Part shown: in pieces, positions 1 through 4,750 of the stretch
How the letters are laid out: each line of letters begins with the position of its first letter
How positions within the stretch are numbered: the stretch's first letter is position 1
Assembly: GCA_004299545.1 (NCBI GenBank)
Contig: SCRB01000889.1
Location: forward strand, 1-5,054
Length of the DNA stretch: 5,054 bases
DNA from: Rhizobiaceae bacterium
GTDB lineage: Bacteria > Pseudomonadota > Alphaproteobacteria > Rhizobiales > Rhizobiaceae
Direction of reading: 5' to 3'
The notes under the pieces: generated by a model
The model's input: only the letters and a program-made list of their open reading frames with translations
Told to the model about the DNA's origin: nothing
The model's database searches: none
Program-made: the position numbers and the translations under genes

Positions 1-1
1 G

Positions 2-460
2 GCGGCCTTCTCGTCAGGTGCACTTGCCGACGGCAATACAGCCGGCTGGGCGGTTCAATTCTGGCAAGATTCCTTCGATCAGATGACTTTCCCAGTCGGT
101 GTCGTCGTAGAGAAAACCGACAACGCTTTTGACAAGGCCTCTCTGCTGGCTATGTGCGGCGCTGCCGGGGCGATCACGATGGGTTATGAACCTGGCGGCA
201 TTATTTCGTTCGATCAAACCTCAAACGTCGATGTCCGCGCGGACGATGCAACCCAGCACTTTACCTTCAATGCCGGCGACGTGCCGCATGTGGGGAAACA
301 GCGTATCCTCGGGAACGCCGACAGTCAGCGACTGATCGCCATCTTTGAAGGTTCGAAGGGCGATGTCCCATTCCGATCTGGCACAAAGAAGGGAACATTT
401 CCTGCAATTGGAGCCAAGGAAGCTTTCCAGATTATCAAGGATCGCTGCCCCAAGCGCTGA
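2..460 (+). CDS. Secreted protein of unknown function, 5' end outside the window
   Basis: The frame is open from the window edge to the TGA at 458-460, giving 152 visible residues; the start codon lies upstream. The first visible residues, AAFSSGALA followed by DG, look like the end of a signal peptide with an ALA signal peptidase I site, so the product is probably exported. The mature part would be about 143 residues. It has a Trp-rich start (W16, W21), then CGAAGAITMGYEPGG in the middle and a Cys close to the C-terminus (KDRCPKR). The two Cys residues could form a disulfide. The pattern of a central Cys before beta-strand-like stretches and a terminal Cys recalls small periplasmic beta-sandwich proteins, but I do not recognise the family. 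The last codons abut the Rha-like fragment that follows, so the natural C-terminus may have been altered by a rearrangement. Confidence 0.7.
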   Translation, partial: AAFSSGALADGNTAGWAVQFWQDSFDQMTFPVGVVVEKTDNAFDKASLLAMCGAAGAITMGYEPGGIISFDQTSNVDVRADDATQHFTFNAGDVPHVGKQRILGNADSQRLIAIFEGSKGDVPFRSGTKKGTFPAIGAKEAFQIIKDRCPKR

Positions 461-590
461 GCTTGCAGAAGTGCTCACGATGTCGAGCCGCGAGATAACC
501 GGCAGCAGCCACGATAATGTCCTCAAGACTGTACGGGCGCTGGTTGCGAAGGGTGTCGTTTCTGGAAACGAGACCTCCTATGTCCATCCG
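456..590 (+). pseudogene. Fragment of a Rha-family phage regulatory protein (N-terminal part)
   Basis: In the frame through the ATG at 480, the sequence reads AELAEVLT, MSSREI, then TGSSHDNVLKTVRALV, GVVSGNE and YVHP. This is the N-terminal signature of Rha/antirepressor proteins of prophages (typical form: MSSREIAELTGKxHDNV, then a helix, then GNETxYVHPQNGQ). Compared with that pattern about three residues are missing between SREI and TG. After YVHP, at about position 590, similarity stops; the frame stays open to 875 but the residues look like noise and run antisense into higA. The likeness may begin at about 456, overlapping the stop of the upstream gene, so the original start may be lost. 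In intact relatives this domain is a DNA-binding regulator of prophage development. I infer a prophage remnant. A short functional peptide from ATG 480 is possible but unlikely. The assignment is from motif memory. Confidence 0.6.
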
Positions 591-714
591 CGGCGACAGG
601 CGCATGGCTCTATACCCAATGGCAAGCGCACCACAACCGGGAAGATCAGAAAGGCCAGCAATTCGGTTCGCGTCATTGTCGAAGCCCTTTCAGAGACCGT
701 CTCGCCCAATAATG

Positions 715-1023
715 TTACGCCATCTCCAGCGTCGGGATGTTCGACACATCCACTTCATGCTCTGCATGCCATGCGTCGTAAGCGGCCTGCATGCGCAGCC
801 AGACACCGGCGCCGTCGCCAAACATCTTGCCTAGACGGGCTGCTACTCCGGGGGAAACGGGTTTCTTCTCACTGAGAATATCGTAAAGCTGCTGGCGAGA
901 GATACCAAGCAGACGCGCGATCTCAGTCTTGCTCTTGCCCGTAGCGGGAATGATGTCGTCGAGTAGCGCACCGGGGTGAGAGGGTGCGCGCTTTATCGGA
1001 CGGGAAACTTCGTAGATGACCAT
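715..1023 (-). CDS. higA: HigA-family antitoxin, XRE-type helix-turn-helix protein
   Basis: A 102-residue protein. HigA antitoxins bind and neutralise the HigB toxin and, with it, repress the operon. Visible family marks are the HPG motif (residues 16-18) near the N-terminus and the helix-turn-helix SKTEIARLLGISRQQLYDIL (31-50). They are followed by the characteristic VSPGVAARLGKMFG (57-69), W75, MQ (78-79) and YDAW (82-85). The length is usual for the family. The ATG at 1023 is chosen because AGGAGG lies 5-6 bases upstream (plus-strand 1029-1034) and family members begin just before the HPG motif; an earlier in-frame start at 1080 would lie inside higB. It follows higB by 22 bases in the same direction, the toxin-first order typical of higBA. 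The gene appears intact. Confidence 0.93.
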   Translation of the reverse strand: MVIYEVSRPIKRAPSHPGALLDDIIPATGKSKTEIARLLGISRQQLYDILSEKKPVSPGVAARLGKMFGDGAGVWLRMQAAYDAWHAEHEVDVSNIPTLEMA

Positions 1024-1045
1024 CTTGCCCTCCTTGGCGTGGTGA

Positions 1046-1324
1046 TCAGTGGTATTGCTCGTAATCCACACGTGTGGCATCGGTTCCTTCGAACTCGAAG
1101 GTTACGCACCATGGCCCATTCACATGGACCGAATAGCGCGTTGGATTGAAGCCGTTCAGCGGATGGAACTGGAAGCCGGGAAGGTTCATGTCTTCGGGGC
1201 GTTCGGCCGCTTCCAGCCGATCGAGCCTGACAATGATGCGCTTGTGCATTTTGGCATCGATCTTGCCGGTTTTCCCGGTTTCGAAGAGGTCCGCCAGCGC
1301 CTTGTTCTTGAACGACTTGATCAT
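1046..1324 (-). CDS. higB: HigB-family toxin (RelE/ParE superfamily mRNA interferase)
   Basis: A 92-residue protein of the plasmid-maintenance killer/HigB family, which in known members cleaves mRNA at the ribosome and is held inactive by HigA. Marks seen: N-terminal MIKSFKNKAL and LFETG (13-17), MNLPGFQFHPLNG (46-58), VNGPWCVTFEFEG (68-80), and the C-terminal VDYEQYH (86-92), whose Tyr and His correspond to the conserved end of the family. Length and motif order are those of a complete toxin. The start at 1324 matches where family members begin. No Shine-Dalgarno at usable spacing precedes it; only AAGG directly abutting the ATG is present, and the predicted promoter puts the RNA start at about the ATG, so translation is probably leaderless. 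higA follows after 22 bases and has a strong ribosome binding site, which would favour antitoxin production. Confidence 0.94.
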   Translation of the reverse strand: MIKSFKNKALADLFETGKTGKIDAKMHKRIIVRLDRLEAAERPEDMNLPGFQFHPLNGFNPTRYSVHVNGPWCVTFEFEGTDATRVDYEQYH

Positions 1325-1329
1325 GCCTT

Positions 1330-1358
1330 ATGTAAGCCATTTGCTGACGAAATGTCAA
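1330..1358 (-). promoter_or_regulatory. higBA promoter
   Basis: On the minus strand a perfect -35 TTGACA (plus 1353-1358) is followed after 17 bases by TTACAT (1330-1335) as the -10, a 3 of 6 match. Only five bases separate the -10 from the higB ATG, so the expected start of transcription falls on or next to the A of the start codon. The weak -10 overlaps one arm of the palindrome described at 1332-1370, so repressor binding would directly block polymerase. The -35 and spacing are clear; the -10 is the less certain element. Confidence 0.6.
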
Positions 1359-1370
1359 GCGTTTGCTTAC
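1332..1370. promoter_or_regulatory. Probable HigA/HigBA operator: 39-bp imperfect palindrome
   Basis: The outer arms GTAAGC (1332-1337) and GCTTAC (1365-1370) and inner arms TGAC (1345-1348) and GTCA (1354-1357) are symmetrical about one centre. On the minus strand the same stretch also reads as two 17-base copies, GTAAGCAAACGCTTGAC and GTCAGCAAATGGCTTAC, identical at 12 of 17 positions and offset by 22 bases, about two helical turns. They flank and overlap the -35 and -10. Two sites on the same helix face fit cooperative binding of a dimeric helix-turn-helix antitoxin. That HigA is the ligand is inferred from position. Confidence 0.6.
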
Positions 1371-1374
1371 AGAA

Positions 1375-1533
1375 TTATTCGGTATCCTTCAGGTAGCCGT
1401 GCTCGCGGAGCCATTGCGTCATGACCTTTTCCACGAGGGATGCTGAGGACCGGCTATCATCGGCCGCAGCTTTTTCGACTGCGGCCTTGACCTGATCGGA
1501 AACGCGGACGGAAAGCGCAGATGTTTTCGCCAT
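1375..1533 (-). CDS. Ribbon-helix-helix (Arc/CopG-type) DNA-binding protein
   Basis: A 52-residue protein, MAKTSALSVRVSDQVKAAVE at the start, then a helical stretch DDSRSSASLVEKVMTQWLREHGY. The layout, a short beta strand (SALSVRV) followed by two helices with SxASLVEKVM, is that of the ribbon-helix-helix fold used by small repressors and by antitoxins such as ParD or RelB. No matching toxin follows it; the next gene downstream is higB, whose antitoxin is of another type, so this is more likely a stand-alone regulator. The start is uncertain: ATGs at 1533, 1542 and 1563 are all in frame, none with a clear ribosome binding site. I chose 1533 because MAKTSALSVRVS is where the conserved fold begins. 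It faces a plus-strand gene cluster across a promoter region with a strong inverted repeat, which it may well bind. Confidence 0.8.
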   Translation of the reverse strand: MAKTSALSVRVSDQVKAAVEKAAADDSRSSASLVEKVMTQWLREHGYLKDTE

Positions 1534-1539
1534 TGAATT

Positions 1540-1602
1540 CATTTGTGTGCAGTTGACATTCATTATCTATGAGTGCATATTACATTCAGTTGCACACAAA
1601 TG
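1540..1602. repeat. Inverted repeat bracketing two opposed promoters (probable operator)
   Basis: CATTTGTGTGCA (1540-1551) recurs as its exact reverse complement TGCACACAAATG (1591-1602), with 39 bases between the 12-bp arms. The right arm is part of a second palindrome, GTTGCA-6-TGCAAC (1589-1606). ACATTCA also occurs directly repeated at 1556-1562 and 1582-1588. The arms lie just upstream of the plus-strand -35 and over the minus-strand -35, the positions expected for repressor sites. Binding by the neighbouring ribbon-helix-helix protein is an inference. Confidence 0.65.
1553..1581 (+). promoter_or_regulatory. Promoter for the three-gene plus-strand cluster
   Basis: A perfect -35 TTGACA (1553-1558), 17-base spacer, and -10 CATATT (1576-1581, 4 of 6). 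Predicted start is near 1588, leaving a leader of about 85 bases before the ATG at 1673. The -10 coincides with that of the minus-strand promoter, so the two cannot be occupied at once. Confidence 0.55.
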
Positions 1603-1605
1603 CAA
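1577..1605 (-). promoter_or_regulatory. Promoter for the ribbon-helix-helix gene
   Basis: On the minus strand, -35 TTGCAT (plus 1600-1605, 4 of 6), 17-base spacer, and -10 TAATAT (1577-1582, 4 of 6). Predicted start is near 1570, so the ATG at 1533 would have a leader of about 37 bases, and the ATG at 1563 only about seven. The -35 overlaps the right arm of the inverted repeat, fitting autoregulation. Confidence 0.5.
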
Positions 1606-1672
1606 CGGGGCCATGCAGTGCTGGCACACCGAATGACCCCTAACCGAAACCGATCTAAGAAGGAGATCGACC

Positions 1673-2005
1673 ATGGCTGATGCCTCTTTACTACTTTTCG
1701 CTCCCGTTGCAGAGAGTGGTGATCCGCTCCTCACAGCCGTCAATCATTATGTCTTCTCGTATGATGCTTACGGCGAATTGCCTGAAGATCTTGATGAAAA
1801 GCAAGACGCTGCCGCATCCGAACGCCTTCTATATCGGCCGCAGAGCATCCTCGAAAATTGGTGCGTTCCCGCAACATCGATGGAAGGGGCTCAAGCAGCG
1901 CTTAGACTTCTTCTTCGGGAAATGGAACAGGGCTATTGCGAGCCCTTGCAACTCAGCCTCCTCAAGGCGGCACTCGGCTATTTCGAAGGGCGGCCTATCC
2001 AATGA
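1673..2005 (+). CDS. Small protein of unknown function, first gene of the cluster
   Basis: A 110-residue protein with no signal peptide or membrane segment. AAGGAG at 1660-1665, seven bases before the ATG, firmly sets the start. The N-terminal half is acidic (GELPEDLDEKQD) and contains NHYVFSYDAYG. The C-terminal half, from about SILENWCVPATSMEGAQAAL to a final helix with LKAALGYFEG, is probably helical. The pattern of a Pro-Ala-Thr/Ser turn followed by an Ala/Leu-rich helix recalls small cytoplasmic proteins often found on rhizobial plasmids, prophages and islands, but I cannot name a family or a function. Its TGA overlaps the ATG of the next gene (ATGA at 2002-2005), so the two are probably translated together. 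Expression should come from the promoter at 1553-1581. Confidence 0.82.
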   Translation: MADASLLLFAPVAESGDPLLTAVNHYVFSYDAYGELPEDLDEKQDAAASERLLYRPQSILENWCVPATSMEGAQAALRLLLREMEQGYCEPLQLSLLKAALGYFEGRPIQ

Positions 2006-2202
2006 ATGCACCTGGAGAAGAGGACTTCGCCCGCGCGATCAACCGCGGTTTTGACACGCTGGTGGAGCGCCAGCGCGCCGCCGGCACGGCAGAGGCCGTT
2101 CAACTAGCTCAGGCGGCAGCGTTCGCAGCCGTGGCGTTTGTTGACCAGGCTGCCGGCCGGTCAACGACGCTCGCGCTCATTGACGATCTAATCCGCGCGT
2201 GA
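2002..2202 (+). CDS. Small Ala-rich helical protein of unknown function
   Basis: A 66-residue protein. The start at 2002 is favoured over earlier in-frame ATGs because it overlaps the stop of the preceding gene (ATGA), with a weak AAGGG about ten bases upstream; this suggests translational coupling. The sequence is Ala-rich and should be almost wholly helical: FARAINRGFDTLVERQR, then an amphipathic run rich in Ala, Gln and Val (AEAVQLAQAAAFAAVAFVD), then LALIDDLIRA. The Ala-rich stretch is too interrupted by polar residues to call a membrane helix. The coupling suggests it works with, or is made in proportion to, the 110-residue protein. No family is recognised. Confidence 0.72.
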   Translation: MNAPGEEDFARAINRGFDTLVERQRAAGTAEAVQLAQAAAFAAVAFVDQAAGRSTTLALIDDLIRA

Positions 2203-2240
2203 ACCTATAGCTCTTGGGGTGCTCTAAGCGGGAGGGATGC

Positions 2241-2813
2241 ATGCCTGTCGAGATACCACAGGACCACGACGCGGCTACGATCGAAGACCTTGAGGCCCTC
2301 CGCGAAATAGCCAAGCGCGAGGGCTTCACTTTTGCCTCAATGCGGGCGATGGCCACGGCCGACGCGTCAATCCGCTTCTTGGCAGAGGTGATGGGCACAT
2401 CGACCACCGAGATGCTGATCCGGCGATTCTTGGGCGCCGCCGATCCCAGCTCTGAAATACTAGGAGAACTTGAAAAGGATCCGATGCCAGACGTCTTGCG
2501 CATCGCTAGGTCGCCCGAATTCTGGTCTGAACATTTCCAGGCGCGTGGCATTCGCATGTCGGCGAGAACTCTCCGGCAGAAAGCGTTGAAGTCCGGGCAT
2601 TGCTACCATGTCGACAAACAGGTGTTGATCACTCCTGCGCAGGTCGACGGCTTGTTTCGCTGGCGAGGCACATCAAGCGCCAAGCCAGTTGCATCTGCCA
2701 AGGAGCGCTCGCCGTCACGGGGACCGAGCGCAGTATATTTGCGGGTAAGGGCACGCTTGGTGAAAGAGGCAGAGGACCGAAAAGCGAAGAATAGGAAAGG
2801 GACGCCTTCGTAG
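2241..2813 (+). CDS. Putative DNA-binding protein with an excisionase-like segment
   Basis: A 190-residue protein. The ATG at 2241 has GGAGGG at 2231-2236 just upstream; a TTG at 2214 is in frame but has no such site. Residues 1-85 are helical and acidic (IEDLEALREIAKREGF, STTEMLIRRFLG). Residues 95-140 contain WSEHFQARGIRMSARTLRQK, then SGHCYHVDKQVLITPAQVDGLF. The order of a helix, SARTLRQKA, a short strand pair with a Cys-x-His, and a final helix is what I expect of the winged helix-turn-helix in excisionase or AlpA-like proteins next to integrases. The tail (about 150-190) is strongly basic and Ser-rich, fitting DNA contact. It is the last gene before the non-coding stretch and the tRNA-Glu 3' end, fitting a recombination directionality factor or regulator of an integrated element. 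The excisionase role is an inference. Confidence 0.8.
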   Translation: MPVEIPQDHDAATIEDLEALREIAKREGFTFASMRAMATADASIRFLAEVMGTSTTEMLIRRFLGAADPSSEILGELEKDPMPDVLRIARSPEFWSEHFQARGIRMSARTLRQKALKSGHCYHVDKQVLITPAQVDGLFRWRGTSSAKPVASAKERSPSRGPSAVYLRVRARLVKEAEDRKAKNRKGTPS

Positions 2814-2856
2814 GGGCGCGGCTCTCGATTGGCGATGCCGCGACGGAATTGCCAGC

Positions 2857-2879
2857 GACGCCGGTGCGCTACCGGTGTC
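2857..2879 (+). terminator. Hairpin downstream of the plus-strand cluster
   Basis: GACGCCGGT (2857-2865) pairs with ACCGGTGTC (2871-2879), a 9-bp stem with one G-U pair and the loop GCGCT. It lies 43 bases after the stop at 2811-2813. No T-run follows, so it is not a standard intrinsic terminator; it could aid Rho-dependent ending, protect the mRNA 3' end, or be a protein-binding site. Confidence 0.3.
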
Positions 2880-2974
2880 ATCCGAACGTCATTAGCTGTA
2901 TCTTCGGGGTAATTCTGGCACCGACGTCGTCAATGTTCCTGGATCCCAGCGCGAAGGGTTTCGACAGCGGTTTT

Positions 2975-2993
2975 AGGTTGACCGCAGGTTGAC
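2975..2993 (+). repeat. Tandem direct repeat AGGTTGAC, 11-bp period
   Basis: AGGTTGAC occurs at 2975-2982 and again at 2986-2993, one helical turn apart. A weaker similar unit, GGTTTCGACAG, lies at about 2957-2967. Repeats spaced by one turn between an excisionase-like gene and a tRNA attachment site resemble the tandem sites bound by excisionases. Chance is possible for two short copies. Confidence 0.4.
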
Positions 2994-3134
2994 AGATTCC
3001 GACCGGTAGCCATGCGGCTGCCTTTGCATTACTGGTCGGCGACCATACCGCCAGTCGGTCGCAGGAGTACGCAGAGGTTTATTCCACCGATATTTGATCG
3101 AAAGCGCGGCTATCGCATAAGTATTTGATTTCAT

Positions 3135-3210
3135 TGGCACTCCCAAGGGGAATCGAACCCCTGTTTCCGCCGTGAGAGGGCGGCGTCCTGGACCGCTAGA
3201 CGATGGGAGC
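3135..3210 (-). tRNA. tRNA-Glu, anticodon CTC
   Basis: On the minus strand the 76-base gene starts GCTCCCATCGTCTAGCGGT and ends TGGGAGTGCCA, with the CCA encoded. The acceptor stem GCTCCCA/TGGGAGT has six Watson-Crick pairs and a G-U. The anticodon arm is CCGCC, loop CTCTCAC, GGCGG, giving anticodon CTC, which reads GAG. The T arm is AGGGG, TTCGATT, CCCCT. CTAGCGG in the D loop is typical of bacterial tRNA-Glu. The 3' end faces the accessory region, making this a plausible attachment site for an integrating element. A second copy of the 3' end, as expected for the far attachment site, is not in this window. Confidence 0.97.
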
Positions 3211-3222
3211 GCGGCAGGCCGC

Positions 3223-3251
3223 CATATAGGCTGCCATGCGCCGATTTGCAA
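3223..3251 (-). promoter_or_regulatory. tRNA-Glu promoter
   Basis: On the minus strand, -35 TTGCAA (plus 3246-3251), a 17-base spacer, and -10 TATATG (3223-3228), each 4 of 6. Twelve bases (GCGGCCTGCCGC) then lead to the first base of the tRNA, so the primary leader is only about six bases. The all-GC discriminator is typical of stringently controlled stable-RNA promoters. Confidence 0.6.
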
Positions 3252-3292
3252 CCGAAGTTTCTGTCTGCCGACGCTGTTTCCGCTGGGGGAAC

Positions 3293-3315
3293 GAACCTGC
3301 CCGCCGGGCAGGTTC
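3293..3315 (-). terminator. Palindrome at the pyk stop codon, probable terminator
   Basis: GAACCTGCCCG (3293-3303) and CGGGCAGGTTC (3305-3315) form a perfect 23-bp palindrome around one base. In RNA this is a GC-rich stem with a small loop, beginning within the pyk TGA (3314-3316). On the minus strand the stem is followed by GTTCCCCC, not a clear U-run; with a shorter stem the tail is TTCGTTCC. It most likely ends the DUF1036-pyk transcript before the tRNA promoter, but it is not a textbook intrinsic terminator. Confidence 0.5.
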
Positions 3316-4750
3316 AAAGCCCGCCGAGTCCGTCCGATCCGATATAGGCGATGCGCAGCATGTTAGTCGCGCCAGGCGTCCTGAGCGGCACGCCAGCGGT
3401 GATGATCACCCTGTCGCCGGGGTTGGCGAATTTCTCCTCATAGGTGATGCGGCAGGCGCGGTCGACCATGTCGTCGAGGTCCTCGGCGTCCTCGGTGACG
3501 ACACAGTGCATGCCCCAGACGAGCGAAAGGCGCCGCGCCGTGTGGACCACCGGCGAAAGAGCGATAATCGGAACGCGCGGCCGCTCGCGCGCCGCGCGCA
3601 GCCCTGTCGTTCCCGACGCGGTGTAGGTGACGATGGCCGAAAGATCGAGGGTTTCGGCAATTTGTCTTGCCGCGGCCGCAATCGCATCCGCGCCCGTCGC
3701 TTCCGGCTCGCTGCGCTGGGCGTTGATGATGCCGGGATAGGTCGGGTCCCTCTCTACTTCCTCGGCAATGCTGTTCATCATCGACACGGCCTCCACCGGA
3801 TACTGGCCCGCGGCCGATTCGGCGGAAAGCATGATCGCGTCAGCACCTTCGAAGACCGCGATAGACACGTCCGAGACCTCGGCGCGGGTGGGCACGGGCG
3901 AGGAGATCATCGATTCCAGCATTTGCGTCGCGACGACGACCGGCTTGCCGGCCCGGCGTGCGGCGCGCGTGATCTGCTTCTGGATGCCCGGCACCTTTTC
4001 GATCGGCATCTCGACGCCGAGATCGCCCCGCGCCACCATCAGCGCATCCGACAGTTCGATGATCTCCGACAGCCTCGTCACCGCCTGCGGCTTTTCGATC
4101 TTCGACATCAGCGCTGCCCGGCCGCGGGCGATCTTGCGCACTTCGGCTAGGTCCTCCGGCCGCTGGATGAAGGAGAGTGCTATCCAGTCCACGCCCGTTG
4201 CCAGCACGGCGTCGAGGTCGCGCCTATCCTTTTCCGTCAACGCGCCGACCGGCAAGGTCGTATCGGGCACGCTGACGCCCTTGCGGTCGGATATGCTCGT
4301 TCCAGCAACCACGCGGGTGCGCACCGACGTGCCGTCCGTCGCCTCGACGATGAGCTGCAGCTTGCCGTCATCGACGAGCAGCCTGTGGCCGACTTCCACC
4401 GAAGAGAGGATTTCAGGGTGCGGGAGCTGCACGCGGTTCTGGTTTCCGGGTTCGGGATCGCCGTCGAGCGTGAAGCTCTGTCCGATCGTAAGCGATACCT
4501 TGCCGTCGGCGAATTTGCCGACACGCAGTTTCGGCCCCTGCAGATCGGCGAGTATGCCGATAGGCCTGCCGTCCGCTTTCTCGACGGCGCGGATGCGCGC
4601 CACCAGCGTGCGCATCAGATCGTGGTCGGTATGGCTCATATTGATGCGGAATACGTCGGCTCCGGCCTCGAACAGGCGTCGGATCATCGCTTCGTCGGAT
4701 GATGCTGGCCCAAGCGTGGCCAGGATCTTGACCTTGCGGCTTCGTTTCAT
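3314..4750 (-). CDS. pyk: Pyruvate kinase
   Basis: A 478-residue cytoplasmic enzyme that makes pyruvate and ATP from phosphoenolpyruvate and ADP, the last step of lower glycolysis. Visible marks: KILATLGPAS (8-17) and FRINMSH (34-40, with R35, N37 and S39 of the nucleotide/cation site), then ADLQGPKLR (68-76), where the A domain passes into the B domain (to about 168). The active-site LMSKIEKPQAV (214-224) holds catalytic K217 and metal ligand E219. ARGDLGVE (240-247) holds metal ligand D243, and ATQMLESM (274-281) holds T275. The C domain (about 355-478) has TASGTTGLRAARERP and ends TAGVPLRTPGATNMLRI. Length and motifs are complete. The ATG at 4750 overlaps the TGA of the DUF1036 gene, and only a weak GGGAA precedes it, so translation is probably coupled. 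The gene ends in a strong palindrome. Long open frames antisense to it are composition effects. Confidence 0.98.
   Translation of the reverse strand: MKRSRKVKILATLGPASSDEAMIRRLFEAGADVFRINMSHTDHDLMRTLVARIRAVEKADGRPIGILADLQGPKLRVGKFADGKVSLTIGQSFTLDGDPEPGNQNRVQLPHPEILSSVEVGHRLLVDDGKLQLIVEATDGTSVRTRVVAGTSISDRKGVSVPDTTLPVGALTEKDRRDLDAVLATGVDWIALSFIQRPEDLAEVRKIARGRAALMSKIEKPQAVTRLSEIIELSDALMVARGDLGVEMPIEKVPGIQKQITRAARRAGKPVVVATQMLESMISSPVPTRAEVSDVSIAVFEGADAIMLSAESAAGQYPVEAVSMMNSIAEEVERDPTYPGIINAQRSEPEATGADAIAAAARQIAETLDLSAIVTYTASGTTGLRAARERPRVPIIALSPVVHTARRLSLVWGMHCVVTEDAEDLDDMVDRACRITYEEKFANPGDRVIITAGVPLRTPGATNMLRIAYIGSDGLGGL

Larger units (their letters stand above)
2814..3134. other. Stretch of about 320 bases without a gene, next to the tRNA 3' end
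   Basis: No frame on either strand gives a recognisable protein; the longest plus-strand frame runs about 58 codons from 2816 without family marks. It holds a hairpin (2857-2879), an 11-bp-period direct repeat (2975-2993), a short palindrome GGTCG-G-CGACC (3034-3044) and two copies of TATTTGAT (near 3091 and 3122). If an element is integrated at the tRNA, this would be the attachment-site arm region. No integrase remnant was found by eye. Confidence 0.5.

Noticed and set aside
693..703. GAGAC-C-GTCTC palindrome just after the higA stop as a terminator
   Set aside because: With a realistic loop the stem is only about four pairs, and no T-run follows.
591..875. Continuation of the Rha-frame ORF into higA
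   Set aside because: Beyond YVHP the residues match nothing recognisable and from 715 the frame is antisense to a clear higA gene.
1046..1424. Plus-strand open frames over higB
   Set aside because: Antisense shadows of higB and its promoter, without ribosome binding sites or family marks.
2211..2226. Possible partial copy of the tRNA-Glu 3' end (CTTGGGGTGC) as a second attachment site
   Set aside because: Matches only about nine bases with a gap; an attachment duplicate should be longer and exact.
3213..3235. Imperfect inverted repeat GGCAG...CTGCC around the tRNA promoter -10
   Set aside because: Short arms with a bulge in a GC-rich promoter region; no reason to call an operator.
3236..4150. 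Long plus-strand open frame (304 codons) antisense to pyk
   Set aside because: Arg/His-rich translation typical of the reverse of a GC-rich gene; pyk on the other strand is unmistakable.
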